From contig CAZWTY010000004.1 in the NCBI GenBank assembly GCA_964637565.1, forward strand, positions 1 to 64,000: a stretch of DNA of 64,000 nt. The letters run 5' to 3'. The position numbers were made by a program, and so were the translations under genes. Source of the DNA: DYJE01 sp964637565. GTDB lineage: Bacteria; Desulfobacterota; Desulfobacteria; Desulfobacterales; Desulfolunaceae. Shown one piece after another: positions 1 to 8,044 of the stretch (the first letter of the stretch is position 1; every line of letters begins with the position of its first letter). The notes under the pieces were generated by a model. The model was not told where the DNA came from, did no database searches, and saw nothing but the letters and a program-made list of their open reading frames with translations.

Positions 1-31
1 TCCACTGCTCTACCGACTGAGCTACCTGGGC
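1..31 (-). tRNA. tRNA, 5' part only (cut by window edge)
   Basis: Read on the minus strand, the sequence gives a 7-nt acceptor strand GCCCAGG, then UA, a D-arm with GCUC/GAGC pairing around the AGUCGGUA loop, and the first five bases of the anticodon stem (GUGGA). The anticodon and the 3' half lie left of the window. The start resembles bacterial tRNA-Phe, but the identity cannot be read here. Confidence 0.85.
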
Positions 32-80
32 ACGTCAAAAACGAGCAATTTATAGAGTCTGAGCCGTTGTTTGTCAAGAA

Positions 81-857
81 CTATTTATCCATATCCCCAA
101 AAAGATACTGAACCAGGGCGCATGCGGCAAGGCTTGCTGTGTCCGCTTTCAGGATCCTCGGCCCCAGGGAAAGGGTTTTGAATCCCCGTTTCACCGCTTC
201 ATCGACCTCGTGATCCTCGAACCCGCCTTCAGGGCCAAGGCAGAGGCAGACAGAACGGCAAGGGGCGCCAGCATCCTTAAGCTCCCTGATCAGATCGGAC
301 AGGGGAGTGTCCGACTTTTCCCAGAAGAGAATTTTGACATCGCAGTCTGACGCCTGGGAAATGGCCTCCTTAAACGAAACGGTGTCCGATATTTCGGGCA
401 TGCGGGATCTTCCGCATTGTTTCAGGGCTTCATGGACGATCTTGACCCATCGTTCCTTACGGGACTTCAAACGATCTTTCTCGGGCCTGGCCACACTGCG
501 GGCCGCCAAGAAGGGAAGCCATCGGGCGATGCCAAGTTCGGAAACCTGCCTGACCAGGGTGTCCATTTTCTTGTCTTTCAAAAAGGCTTGGGCCAGGGTG
601 ATGTGGACAGGGGATTCGGATTCGTAGGCCAGGTGATGGAGAAGATTTAGTCTGACCTCGTCTTTAAGCGTTTCTCCGATTTCCGCCAGGTACTCGTGAC
701 CCGTGCCGTCGAACAGGCAGACACGATCCCCCGGCTTCAGCCTGAGCGCATCTTTCAGATGCCTGGCGTCCTGTCCGGAGAGGATCACCTCGTTTTCCCT
801 TATTTTGTTCTGGTCAACATAAAATCGTCTCATGGCCATGGTCATACCGTTTTTCAA
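81..857 (-). CDS. rsmE: 16S rRNA (uracil-1498-N3)-methyltransferase RsmE
   Basis: This cytosolic SPOUT-fold enzyme methylates U1498 of 16S rRNA using S-adenosylmethionine. The protein opens with the typical MRRFYV, has an N-terminal PUA-like part with RHLKDALRLKPGD, and ends with the SPOUT knot signatures LGPEGGFEDHEV and SLGPRILKADTA. The length (about 250 residues) is normal for the family. The open frame begins at a TTG preceded by AGGA, with in-frame ATGs at 845, 839 and 833. The family start fits 833, so the first eight residues may not be translated. It is transcribed toward the partial tRNA and away from the aromatic operon. Confidence 0.9.
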   Translation of the reverse strand: MKNGMTMAMRRFYVDQNKIRENEVILSGQDARHLKDALRLKPGDRVCLFDGTGHEYLAEIGETLKDEVRLNLLHHLAYESESPVHITLAQAFLKDKKMDTLVRQVSELGIARWLPFLAARSVARPEKDRLKSRKERWVKIVHEALKQCGRSRMPEISDTVSFKEAISQASDCDVKILFWEKSDTPLSDLIRELKDAGAPCRSVCLCLGPEGGFEDHEVDEAVKRGFKTLSLGPRILKADTASLAACALVQYLFGDMDK

Positions 858-963
858 GCCATCCTGTAAAGTTCAAATCGATGTCGAGGTTTCTGCATGG
901 TCCGTGACCGAGAAGAAGGAAGCAAATTTTAAACATTTTTTTCATTGTCCGGTGAATAGGGTC

Positions 964-990
964 TTGACAATATAAAACCGTTCATATAGA
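964..990 (+). promoter_or_regulatory. Probable promoter of the aromatic operon
   Basis: A perfect -35 TTGACA (964-969) is followed by a TATAGA -10 candidate (985-990) with a short 15-base spacer. The leader ORF starts about 40 bases downstream. The spacing is suboptimal, so the exact -10 is uncertain. Confidence 0.5.
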
Positions 991-1031
991 GGGTGATGGA
1001 ACACTACTTTTAACCGTAAGGATTTTTATTC

Positions 1032-1124
1032 ATGGCGTACGTAACCTCAGGCACTTATTATTTCTGGTACTATTATTTTAGCACCGGTTTGCCTGGCGTG
1101 CGCTTAAACCCCTCAACGAGTTAA
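1032..1124 (+). CDS. Aromatic-amino-acid leader peptide (attenuator ORF)
   Basis: This ORF of 30 codons (ATG 1032, TAA 1122) follows a good ribosome binding site (TAAGGA at 1016-1021, nine bases before the ATG). Codons 9-16 read YYFWYYYF, and Tyr occurs again at codon 3. That is six Tyr, two Phe and one Trp in total. It sits between the promoter and a strong terminator hairpin directly upstream of the shikimate/Phe/Tyr operon, the arrangement of classical attenuator leader peptides such as pheL and trpL. Its role as a sensor of charged aromatic tRNAs is inferred from the codon content and position. No homologue was checked. Confidence 0.8.
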   Translation: MAYVTSGTYYFWYYYFSTGLPGVRLNPSTS

Positions 1125-1189
1125 GCGTATAAAAGCCGTGGTAAACCCATTCCACGGCTGAAAGACATAGAACAGAAAAGGCCGTGGAG
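1101..1189 (+). promoter_or_regulatory. Attenuator alternative hairpins (protector/antiterminator)
   Basis: Three overlapping pairings are visible. CGCTTAA 1101-1107 pairs with TTAAGCG 1121-1127 around the leader stop codon. AGCCGTGG 1134-1141 pairs with CCACGGCT 1152-1159. The same 1152-1158 strand can instead pair with GCCGTGG 1181-1187, the left arm of the terminator. The last two pairings are mutually exclusive, as expected for a transcription attenuator. How ribosome position selects between them is not obvious from the geometry. Confidence 0.7.
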
Positions 1190-1212
1190 AAAAAACTTCA
1201 CGGCCTTTTTTT
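1180..1212 (+). terminator. Attenuator terminator before aroA'
   Basis: A ten-pair stem (1180-1189 with 1196-1205, one G-U pair) has an A6 loop and is followed by seven Ts at 1206-1212. It ends 24 bases before the first structural gene, so it would stop transcription of the entire operon unless its left arm is captured by 1152-1158. Confidence 0.9.
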
Positions 1213-1235
1213 ATGCTTGCACATGGAGAACGAAC

Positions 1236-2039
1236 ATGAGCGACATCGGAAAAATGATCAGGTTTGAACGGATTTTCAACCGCAACACAGGCAAGACGAT
1301 CATCGTCCCCATGGACCACGGCATTTCCGTTGGCCCCATCCAGGGTGTGATCGATTTGAAACACACCATTCACCAGGTGGCCATGGGAGGCGCCAACGCC
1401 ATCGTGGAGCACAAAGGCCTGGTCGGAGAAGGGCTTCGCGGCAAAGGGCCGGATATCGGCCTGATCATCCATCTGTCAGCCTCCACCTCCCTGTCTCCCT
1501 ATCCCAACGCCAAAACCCTGGTCTGCACCGTGGAAGAAGCGATCAAGCTTGGAGCGGACGCCGTGTCCATCCACGTCAACCTGGGTGACGAAGACGAAAA
1601 GGTGATGCTGAACGATTTCGGAAACATCAGCAGGGATTGCCGAAACTGGGGAATACCCCTTCTGGCCATGATTTACGCCCGTGGCGAAAAAATCAAGGAC
1701 GGGTTCCACGTCGACGTGGTGAAACATTCCGCCAGGGTGGGCTGTGAACTCGGCGCGGACATCGTCAAGGTGCCTTACACCGGAAGCCCCGAAACCTTCC
1801 GTGAAGTGACCGAGGGCTGTACGGTGCCCGTGGTAATCGCCGGCGGTGAAAAAATGGATTCGGACAGGGAGATTCTTGAAATGGTCAAAGGCTCCATCGA
1901 TGCGGGTGGCGCAGGATTGTCCATTGGAAGGAACGTCTTCCAGCACGGGAACCCCAGAAAGATGGTCGAGGCCATGGCGGCCATCATCCATGAGGGCAAG
2001 TCTCTGGAAGAGGCCATGGCCATCCTTAAAAGTGCTTGA
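1236..2039 (+). CDS. 2-amino-3,7-dideoxy-D-threo-hept-6-ulosonate synthase (AroA')
   Basis: This class I aldolase-family enzyme makes the amino-dideoxy-heptulosonate precursor used in place of DAHP, the first step of the archaeal-type route to 3-dehydroquinate. The 267-residue TIM barrel begins MSDIGKMIRFERIF and has the family stretch IIVPMDHGISVGP, the VEHKGLV region, and the Schiff-base segment DIVKVPYTGSPETF. The GGEKMDSD and GLSIGRNVFQ phosphate-binding loops follow. ATG 1236 has a GGAGAA site upstream. The next gene encodes the partner enzyme, which strongly supports the assignment over a generic fructose-bisphosphate aldolase. It is the first structural gene after the attenuator. Confidence 0.92.
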   Translation: MSDIGKMIRFERIFNRNTGKTIIVPMDHGISVGPIQGVIDLKHTIHQVAMGGANAIVEHKGLVGEGLRGKGPDIGLIIHLSASTSLSPYPNAKTLVCTVEEAIKLGADAVSIHVNLGDEDEKVMLNDFGNISRDCRNWGIPLLAMIYARGEKIKDGFHVDVVKHSARVGCELGADIVKVPYTGSPETFREVTEGCTVPVVIAGGEKMDSDREILEMVKGSIDAGGAGLSIGRNVFQHGNPRKMVEAMAAIIHEGKSLEEAMAILKSA

Positions 2040-2154
2040 TTTATCGATGGATTTCTATAAGATGCCTGGAAAAAGAACATTCCGCATCGCAACGGCCATG
2101 AATCTGACGATTCGGGCCTTCAATGACAACACATGACATGACCAAGGAACTATA

Positions 2155-3147
2155 ATGAAAAAGATATGGGTTAAAATCGACCCCTGGGATAAGGAACTCG
2201 TCACCACGGCCCTTGAAGGCGGAGCCGACGGCATCATGGTGCCGGACGGGTACTCGGCCAGTGTCAAGGAGCTGGGAAAAATCACCACCATCTGTGACGA
2301 TGGCGATATCGTTCCCGGAAGGGACTTGGAAACATTCCAGATCACCCACGGTGACCAGGAAGAGACCATTCTCAGGCTGTCCAAGGAAAAAATGGTGGTT
2401 CTCGAATGCACAGACTGGACGATTATTCCCCTTGAAAACCTGATTGCCAAGGGCGCGGATGTGGTAGCCAAAGTGAACAACCTGGATGAGGCGGTGGTCG
2501 CTTTCGGCATCCTTGAAAAGGGTGTGAAACAGATCCTTTTCCACACCGATGATCCGGTGGTTCTGAAAAAAGCCCTGGCCATTCTCAAAGAAGGAGAGGA
2601 GAAGGTTCCCCTGACCCTTGCAACGATCATCGAGGTCCTTCCCGTGGGAATGGGGGACCGGGTATGTGTGGATACCTGCACGGCCATGAAAAAAGGACAG
2701 GGCATGCTGGTGGGTAACAGCAGCGGCTCTTTGTTTCTCGTTCACGCGGAAACCGTCTCCAATCCCTATGTGGCCCCGCGGCCTTTCAGGATCAATGCGG
2801 GAGCGGTTCACGCTTACACCCGTGTTCCGGGTAACAGGACCCGGTACCTGTCCGAGCTCGAGGCAGGTGACTCCGTTCTGATTTACGATCACAGGGGAAA
2901 GGCCAGCATCGCCATCGTGGGCCGGCTGAAAATCGAAAAACGTCCCATGATGCTGATCCGGGCGGACATCGACGGAAAAGAAGTGTCCACCATCGTCCAG
3001 AACGCCGAGACCATCCGCCTCACCTCTCCGGAAGGCGACCCCTTGTCTGTGGTCAACCTGAAAAAAGGAGACAAGGTGGTGGCGTATACAGAAAGCTGCG
3101 GGCGGCATTTCGGCCATCAAATCGAAGAAACCATAACGGAAAAATAA
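2155..3147 (+). CDS. 3-dehydroquinate synthase II (AroB')
   Basis: The 330-residue protein matches the NAD-dependent 3-dehydroquinate synthase II family. This family converts the AroA' product to 3-dehydroquinate by oxidative deamination and cyclisation, and it is unrelated to classical AroB. Visible family features are the N-terminal KKIWVKIDPWDK, GADGIMVPDG, the central RVCVDTCTAMKKGQGMLVG with GNSSGSLFLVHAE, and RPFRINAGAVHAYTRVPG with the C-terminal beta domain. It lies 115 bases after aroA'. The pair gives a DAHP-independent entry to the pathway. No 3-dehydroquinate dehydratase gene lies in this operon. Confidence 0.93.
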   Translation: MKKIWVKIDPWDKELVTTALEGGADGIMVPDGYSASVKELGKITTICDDGDIVPGRDLETFQITHGDQEETILRLSKEKMVVLECTDWTIIPLENLIAKGADVVAKVNNLDEAVVAFGILEKGVKQILFHTDDPVVLKKALAILKEGEEKVPLTLATIIEVLPVGMGDRVCVDTCTAMKKGQGMLVGNSSGSLFLVHAETVSNPYVAPRPFRINAGAVHAYTRVPGNRTRYLSELEAGDSVLIYDHRGKASIAIVGRLKIEKRPMMLIRADIDGKEVSTIVQNAETIRLTSPEGDPLSVVNLKKGDKVVAYTESCGRHFGHQIEETITEK

Positions 3148-3151
3148 CCCC

Positions 3152-4291
3152 ATGACGAACGAAAACAAACCCAAGCCGGACGAAGCTTATTACAGGGAAC
3201 TCCAGGAACTGAGGGTGGCCATCGACACCGTGGACAACGACATAGTGGCCCTGATCAACAGGCGTCTTGGAATCAGCCAGGCCGTGGGGGAACTGAAAAA
3301 ACGCTATGCCAACCAGGTCCTCGACGTGTCACGGGAAAACGAGATCATGAAGCGCCTTTGCGACCTCAACCAGGGCCCGGTGAGCAACACGGTGCTCCAG
3401 TACATCTTTTCCGTGATCATGGCTGCGTCCCGTGAACTCCAGAAACCGCTTCAGATCGCCTACCTGGGGCCTGAAGCCACCTACACACACATTGCGGCCC
3501 TGAACCATTTCAAGTATTCGGGCCTGTTCATTCCCCAGAAGAACATCAGCGAGATCTTCGCCGAAGTGGAGCGGGGAGCCTGCCAGTATGGCGTGGTGCC
3601 GGTGGAAAATTCCATCGAGGGCGCGGTGAACCACACCCTGGACCTGCTGTTCGAATCCAACGTGAAGATCTGTGCCGAAAGGTACCAGGCCATCTCCCAC
3701 GATCTGATGTCGGAAACAGGGGATATCCGTGATATCAAGGTGATCTATTCCCATCCCCAGCCTTTTTCCCAGTGTCGCAACTGGCTCCAGCGGAACCTTC
3801 CTGACGCTGTTCTCGAAGAGTGCAGCAGCACGGCCCATGCAGCCCAGAAAGTCGTGGGCCGGAAGGACGCGGCGGCCATCGCCAGCAGCAAGGCGGCCCA
3901 GATCCACAACCTGAAAATCGTGGAATCGAAAATCGAGGATTCGTCTAAAAACGAGACGCGGTTCCTTGTCATCGGAAAAGACGACATGCCCAGAACCGGC
4001 AAAGACAAAACCTCCATCATGTTCGTCACCTCCCACGTCCCTGGAGCCCTGTTCAAGGCCCTGGAACCTGTGGCCCGTGCGGGAATCAACATGGTGAAGC
4101 TGGAATCCCGTCCCACGAAAAGCGAGAACTGGAGTTATTTTTTCATCATGGACATCGAGGGACACCAGGAGGACGACAAGATCAAGGAAATCCTCATGGT
4201 GATGAAGCACCTGTGCCTGTTCCTCAAGATCCTGGGGTCCTATCCCATTCAGTACAAGGAACAGCAGCAGTTCAACCGGGGTGAATTATGA
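3152..4291 (+). CDS. pheA: Chorismate mutase / prephenate dehydratase (P-protein)
   Basis: This bifunctional enzyme takes chorismate to prephenate and phenylpyruvate on the way to phenylalanine. Residues about 15-95 form an AroQ-type chorismate mutase (ELRVAIDTVDNDIVALINRR). Residues about 100-280 form the dehydratase (IAYLGPEATYTHIAAL, ENSIEGAVNHTLDLL, NETRFLVIG). Residues 290-370 form an ACT domain with the Phe-binding LESRPT motif, so feedback inhibition by Phe is expected. The 379-residue length is standard. It starts four bases after aroB' and overlaps aroE in an ATGA, which indicates translational coupling. Confidence 0.96.
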   Translation: MTNENKPKPDEAYYRELQELRVAIDTVDNDIVALINRRLGISQAVGELKKRYANQVLDVSRENEIMKRLCDLNQGPVSNTVLQYIFSVIMAASRELQKPLQIAYLGPEATYTHIAALNHFKYSGLFIPQKNISEIFAEVERGACQYGVVPVENSIEGAVNHTLDLLFESNVKICAERYQAISHDLMSETGDIRDIKVIYSHPQPFSQCRNWLQRNLPDAVLEECSSTAHAAQKVVGRKDAAAIASSKAAQIHNLKIVESKIEDSSKNETRFLVIGKDDMPRTGKDKTSIMFVTSHVPGALFKALEPVARAGINMVKLESRPTKSENWSYFFIMDIEGHQEDDKIKEILMVMKHLCLFLKILGSYPIQYKEQQQFNRGEL

Positions 4292-5118
4292 TGAACCGTA
4301 TCAACGCCAAAACGTTTCTGTACGGCGTGCTGGGCCATCCCGTGTCCCACAGCCTGAGTCCCCTGATGCACAACGCGGCTTTTGAAAGGATCGGTTTCAA
4401 TGGGGCCTACCTGGCCTTCGATGTCCAGGAACAGGATCTGGCCCAGGCTGTTTCGGGAATCCGGGCCTTAGGGATCCGAGGCGCCAGTGTGACCATACCC
4501 CACAAGATCCATGTGATGGAGTATCTGGACGAGGTTGACGAAACCGCCCTCAAAATCGGGGCGGTCAACACCATTGTCAACCGGGAAGGTCACCTTTACG
4601 GCTATAACTCCGATTGTCTCGGCGCCATGCGGGCCCTCCGGGATAAAACGGAGATCCGCGGGAAAAAGGTGGTCATGGCCGGGGCAGGCGGAGCGGCCCG
4701 GGCCATCGGGTTCGGCATCCTGGAAGAGGGGGGGGACCTGACCATATTGAACCACATCCGGGAAGAGGGTGAGCGACTTGCCTCGGATCTGGGCGTGGAA
4801 TTTTACCCACTTTCCGAACATGTCCGGCATGGATGCGACATCCTGATCAACACCACGCCCCTGGGCATGACTCCCAACACCGATACCATGGCCGTTTCCC
4901 GGGAATACCTGAAAAAGGACATGGTGGTGATGGATATCGTGTACAACCCTTTGAAAACGATGCTTCTGAAAGAGGCCGAATCCATCGGGTGTACCGTGGT
5001 CGACGGCCTGGCCATGTTCGTGTACCAGGGGGCGTCCCAGTTTGAATCCTGGACTGGGCAGAAAGCTCCGTCGGATCTGATGCGGGAAGTGGCTCTCGAT
5101 GCCCTGGGAAGGAAATAA
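4288..5118 (+). CDS. aroE: Shikimate dehydrogenase (NADP+)
   Basis: It reduces 3-dehydroshikimate to shikimate. The 276-residue protein has the substrate-binding GHPVSHSLSPLMHNAAF, ASVTIPHK with the catalytic lysine, AVNTIVN, GYNSDCLGA, the dinucleotide-binding GAGGAARAIGFG, and the C-terminal DGLAMFVYQGASQFESWTG. Length and motifs are those of a monofunctional AroE. There is no fused dehydroquinase domain. The ATG at 4288 overlaps the pheA stop by four bases. Confidence 0.96.
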   Translation: MMNRINAKTFLYGVLGHPVSHSLSPLMHNAAFERIGFNGAYLAFDVQEQDLAQAVSGIRALGIRGASVTIPHKIHVMEYLDEVDETALKIGAVNTIVNREGHLYGYNSDCLGAMRALRDKTEIRGKKVVMAGAGGAARAIGFGILEEGGDLTILNHIREEGERLASDLGVEFYPLSEHVRHGCDILINTTPLGMTPNTDTMAVSREYLKKDMVVMDIVYNPLKTMLLKEAESIGCTVVDGLAMFVYQGASQFESWTGQKAPSDLMREVALDALGRK

Positions 5119-5197
5119 GGCGTGGTCCCATGATGGATAATCAACATGAACAAATATAATCTAACAACTATAAATTACAAATGAAACGGACAAATCC

Positions 5198-6460
5198 ATG
5201 TATCTTGTGAAACCTCTTCCAATCCGGGATGGCGACGTCCAGGTTCCGGGCTCCAAAAGCTACACCCACCGCCTTCTCATTGCGTCCGCCCTGTCGACCG
5301 GCACCTGCCGGGTGTCAAACTGCCTGAGAAGCGAAGACACCCTTCTCACCGCAGAGGCCTTGAGAACCATGGGCGTCATGATCCACGACGACGGCCACAT
5401 CTTCACCATCGACGGATGCCATGGTCGTCTCAAACCGGCGACAAAGGAGATTTATCTCGCAAATTCAGGAACATCCATGCGTTTGTTAACGGGGATTTCA
5501 GCCCTTGGACAAGGGACCTATATCCTGACCGGAACACCTCGCATGCAGGAACGGCCCATCCAGGACCTCTTGGACGGTCTTGCCCAGATCGGCGTCGCAT
5601 CACGGTCCGTGAACCAGACCGGATGCCCCCCCATCGAAATCATAGGCGGACGGGTCCGCGGGGGGCATATGGACATGGATTGCAGCATCAGCAGCCAGTT
5701 TCTGTCATCGGTTCTTCTTATGGCTCCCCTGACGGAACAGGGAATCGATGTGGCCATCGTCAAGGACCTTGTGTCCAAGCCCTATGTGGATATGACCGTG
5801 GACATCATGGAACGGCTGGGGGTCGAAGTGGGACGGGACGGCTACGCCCGTTTTTCGGTAAAAGGGGGTCAGAGCTATTGCCCCGGTGACTATGCCGTGG
5901 AACCCGATTGTTCCCAGGCCAGTTATTTCTGGGGGGCTGCGGCCATCACAGGAAAACGGATCAAGGTGAAAAACATCAGCCGGAACTCCAGGCAGGGCGA
6001 CGTGAAATTCGCCGATGTCCTCGAAAAAATGGGGTGCCGGGTTTTCCATGAAAACGACGGGATCGCTGTCCAAGGAGGGAATCTCAAGGCTGTTTCCGTG
6101 GATATGTCCGTGATGCCCGATGTGGTGCCCACCCTGGCTGTGGTGGCATCCTTTGCCGAAGGAACCACGGAAATCACCAATGTGGCCCACCTTAAGGAAA
6201 AGGAGTGCGATCGTCTGGGCTGCGTGGCCACGGAGCTGATCCGCATGGGCGTGGATGCCCGGGCCACGGATTCGGGCCTTCTGATCACGGGCGGTTCAAA
6301 TCACCACGGTGCTGACATCGAAACTTACGACGATCATCGCATGGCCATGTGTTTCGCCATTGCCGGTCTTCGGGTGCCGGGGGTGATGATCCGGAACGAA
6401 GGCTGTGTGAAGAAATCCTTTCCCAACTACTGGGACGTGTTCGAAGGACTTTACGCATGA
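5198..6460 (+). CDS. aroA: 3-phosphoshikimate 1-carboxyvinyltransferase (EPSP synthase)
   Basis: It transfers the enolpyruvyl group of PEP to shikimate-3-phosphate. The 420-residue two-domain protein has the substrate-binding VPGSKSYTHR, the LANSGTSMRLLTG loop, PRMQERPIQDLLDGL, SSQFLSS, and the C-terminal KEKECDRL and DDHRMAMCFAI. The standard PGSKS(I/L)TNR reads PGSKSYTHR here. The glycine-rich LANSGTSMR motif (family NAGTAMR) resembles forms often classed as low glyphosate sensitivity, but that is not tested. A 79-base gap separates it from aroE and an ATGA overlap joins it to aroK. Confidence 0.95.
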   Translation: MYLVKPLPIRDGDVQVPGSKSYTHRLLIASALSTGTCRVSNCLRSEDTLLTAEALRTMGVMIHDDGHIFTIDGCHGRLKPATKEIYLANSGTSMRLLTGISALGQGTYILTGTPRMQERPIQDLLDGLAQIGVASRSVNQTGCPPIEIIGGRVRGGHMDMDCSISSQFLSSVLLMAPLTEQGIDVAIVKDLVSKPYVDMTVDIMERLGVEVGRDGYARFSVKGGQSYCPGDYAVEPDCSQASYFWGAAAITGKRIKVKNISRNSRQGDVKFADVLEKMGCRVFHENDGIAVQGGNLKAVSVDMSVMPDVVPTLAVVASFAEGTTEITNVAHLKEKECDRLGCVATELIRMGVDARATDSGLLITGGSNHHGADIETYDDHRMAMCFAIAGLRVPGVMIRNEGCVKKSFPNYWDVFEGLYA

Positions 6461-6978
6461 AAAACATCTATCTGGTTGGATACAGGTGTACGGGTAAAAC
6501 AACCGTTGGAAAGACCCTTGCCCAAAGGCTGGGCAAGGATTTCATAGACGCTGACGAGATGCTGGTAAGGGATGCGGGGATGACGGTCGCGGAGATCGTC
6601 CAGCGTTTCGGCTGGGATGATTTCAGAAACAGGGAATCCCGGATTCTCAAGACCATCGCCAGCATGAAGGGAAAAGTCGTGGCCACAGGCGGCGGCGTGA
6701 TCCTGAGGGACGAAAACATAGAAACCATGAGGAAAGAAGGAACGGTGGTCTGGCTCAGGGCCTCGGTGAAGACCATTGCGGCCCGTATGGCAAATGACGT
6801 GAACTCGAAAGATCAGAGGCCAGGCCTCACCGACAAGGGACCGATGCGTGAAATCGAAGAAACCCTTGAGCTTCGGACCCCCATGTACAGAAAAGCCATG
6901 GATTTTTCAATTGAAACGGACGGAATCCCTGTTCATGACATCTGTGACCGGATTCTCGACAAACTCAGCGAGTTATAG
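6457..6978 (+). CDS. aroK: Shikimate kinase
   Basis: It phosphorylates shikimate at O3 using ATP. The 173-residue protein carries the Walker A loop GYRCTGKTTVG (residues 8-18), the shikimate-binding DADEML, a FRNRESRIL segment, and the Walker-B-like VVATGGGVILRDEN. The lid region contains RPGLTDK. The reading frame is open further upstream, but the ATG at 6457 overlaps the aroA stop (ATGA) and gives a normal-length kinase, so that start is used. Confidence 0.94.
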   Translation: MKNIYLVGYRCTGKTTVGKTLAQRLGKDFIDADEMLVRDAGMTVAEIVQRFGWDDFRNRESRILKTIASMKGKVVATGGGVILRDENIETMRKEGTVVWLRASVKTIAARMANDVNSKDQRPGLTDKGPMREIEETLELRTPMYRKAMDFSIETDGIPVHDICDRILDKLSEL

Positions 6979-6991
6979 ACAGAGGAACGAT

Positions 6992-8044
6992 ATGCCAGGA
7001 AACGTGTTTGGAAAGATGTTCCGGATCACCACATTCGGTGAGTCCCATGGAAAAAGTGTGGGGGTCGTCATCGACGGGTGTCCTCCCAGGATTCCCCTGA
7101 CCGAAGAGATCGTCCAGGCCATGCTGGACAAAAGAAAACCGGGCAAGGTGGTGACCAGCACCAGCCGGAAAGAACCGGATCAGGCCATGATTCTTTCAGG
7201 AGTTTTTGAAGGACTGACCACCGGAACGCCCATCGCCATCATGGTCAACAACAAGGATGCTCATTCCAACGACTATTCGGAGATTTCAAGACTGTACCGG
7301 CCGGGCCACGGGGACATCACCTGGCAGGCCAAATTCGGAATAAGAGACTACCGCGGGGGAGGGCGGGCCTCGGCACGGGAAACCCTGGCCAGGGTGGCTG
7401 CCGGAGCCGTGGCCTGCGAAATCCTTAAACGTGAAAACATCAAGATTTCGGCTTACACCCTTGAGCTCGGCGGAGTCCGTGCTGAAAAAATAGACATGGA
7501 CGAGGTCGAAAACAACCCGTTTTTCTGTCCCGATGCCGAAGCGGCCAAAGCCATGGGCAAACGCGCCGCTGAAATCAAGGCTGAAGGCAACTCCATCGGA
7601 GGCATTGTGGAAATCCAGGCCACCGGAGTTCCCATGGGCTTGGGCGACCCTGTTTTCGACAAACTGGATGCCGATCTGGCCAAGGGCCTGATGAGCATCG
7701 GCGCGGTCAAAGGGGTGGAAATCGGCAGCGGTTTCGAAGCAGCCCGGAAAACCGGGTTGACCAACAACGATCCCATCTCTCCCGAAGGGTTTCTCAGCAA
7801 CAACGCCGGAGGAATTCTGGGCGGCATATCGAACGGCGACACCCTGGTGGTCCGGGTGGCCGTCAAGCCCATCCCCTCGCTTTCCATCGCCCAGAACACC
7901 GTGGACATGGACAACGCTCCGGCCGTAATCAGGACAGAGGGACGCCACGATGTGTCTCCCATTCCACGGATCAACGTGGTGTGCGCGTCCATGGCGGCCA
8001 TCGTTCTTGCGGATCATTTACTCAGACAAAAGGCAATTTCATGA
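6992..8044 (+). CDS. aroC: Chorismate synthase
   Basis: This FMN-dependent enzyme converts EPSP to chorismate, the branch point for Phe, Tyr and Trp. The 350-residue protein shows the three family signatures: GESHGKSVGVVIDGCPP, the GRASARETLARVAAGAVA region preceded by RPGHGDITWQAKFG, and the C-terminal RTEGRHDVSPIPR. The chosen ATG 6992 has AGAGGA six bases upstream. The open frame continues 48 codons further into aroK, which is not likely to be coding. It overlaps tyrA in an ATGA. Confidence 0.96.
   Translation: MPGNVFGKMFRITTFGESHGKSVGVVIDGCPPRIPLTEEIVQAMLDKRKPGKVVTSTSRKEPDQAMILSGVFEGLTTGTPIAIMVNNKDAHSNDYSEISRLYRPGHGDITWQAKFGIRDYRGGGRASARETLARVAAGAVACEILKRENIKISAYTLELGGVRAEKIDMDEVENNPFFCPDAEAAKAMGKRAAEIKAEGNSIGGIVEIQATGVPMGLGDPVFDKLDADLAKGLMSIGAVKGVEIGSGFEAARKTGLTNNDPISPEGFLSNNAGGILGGISNGDTLVVRVAVKPIPSLSIAQNTVDMDNAPAVIRTEGRHDVSPIPRINVVCASMAAIVLADHLLRQKAIS

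Noticed and set aside
2041..3174. Minus-strand 377-codon frame opposite aroB'
   Set aside because: The plus strand encodes a clear dehydroquinate synthase II, and the reverse frame has typical antisense composition.
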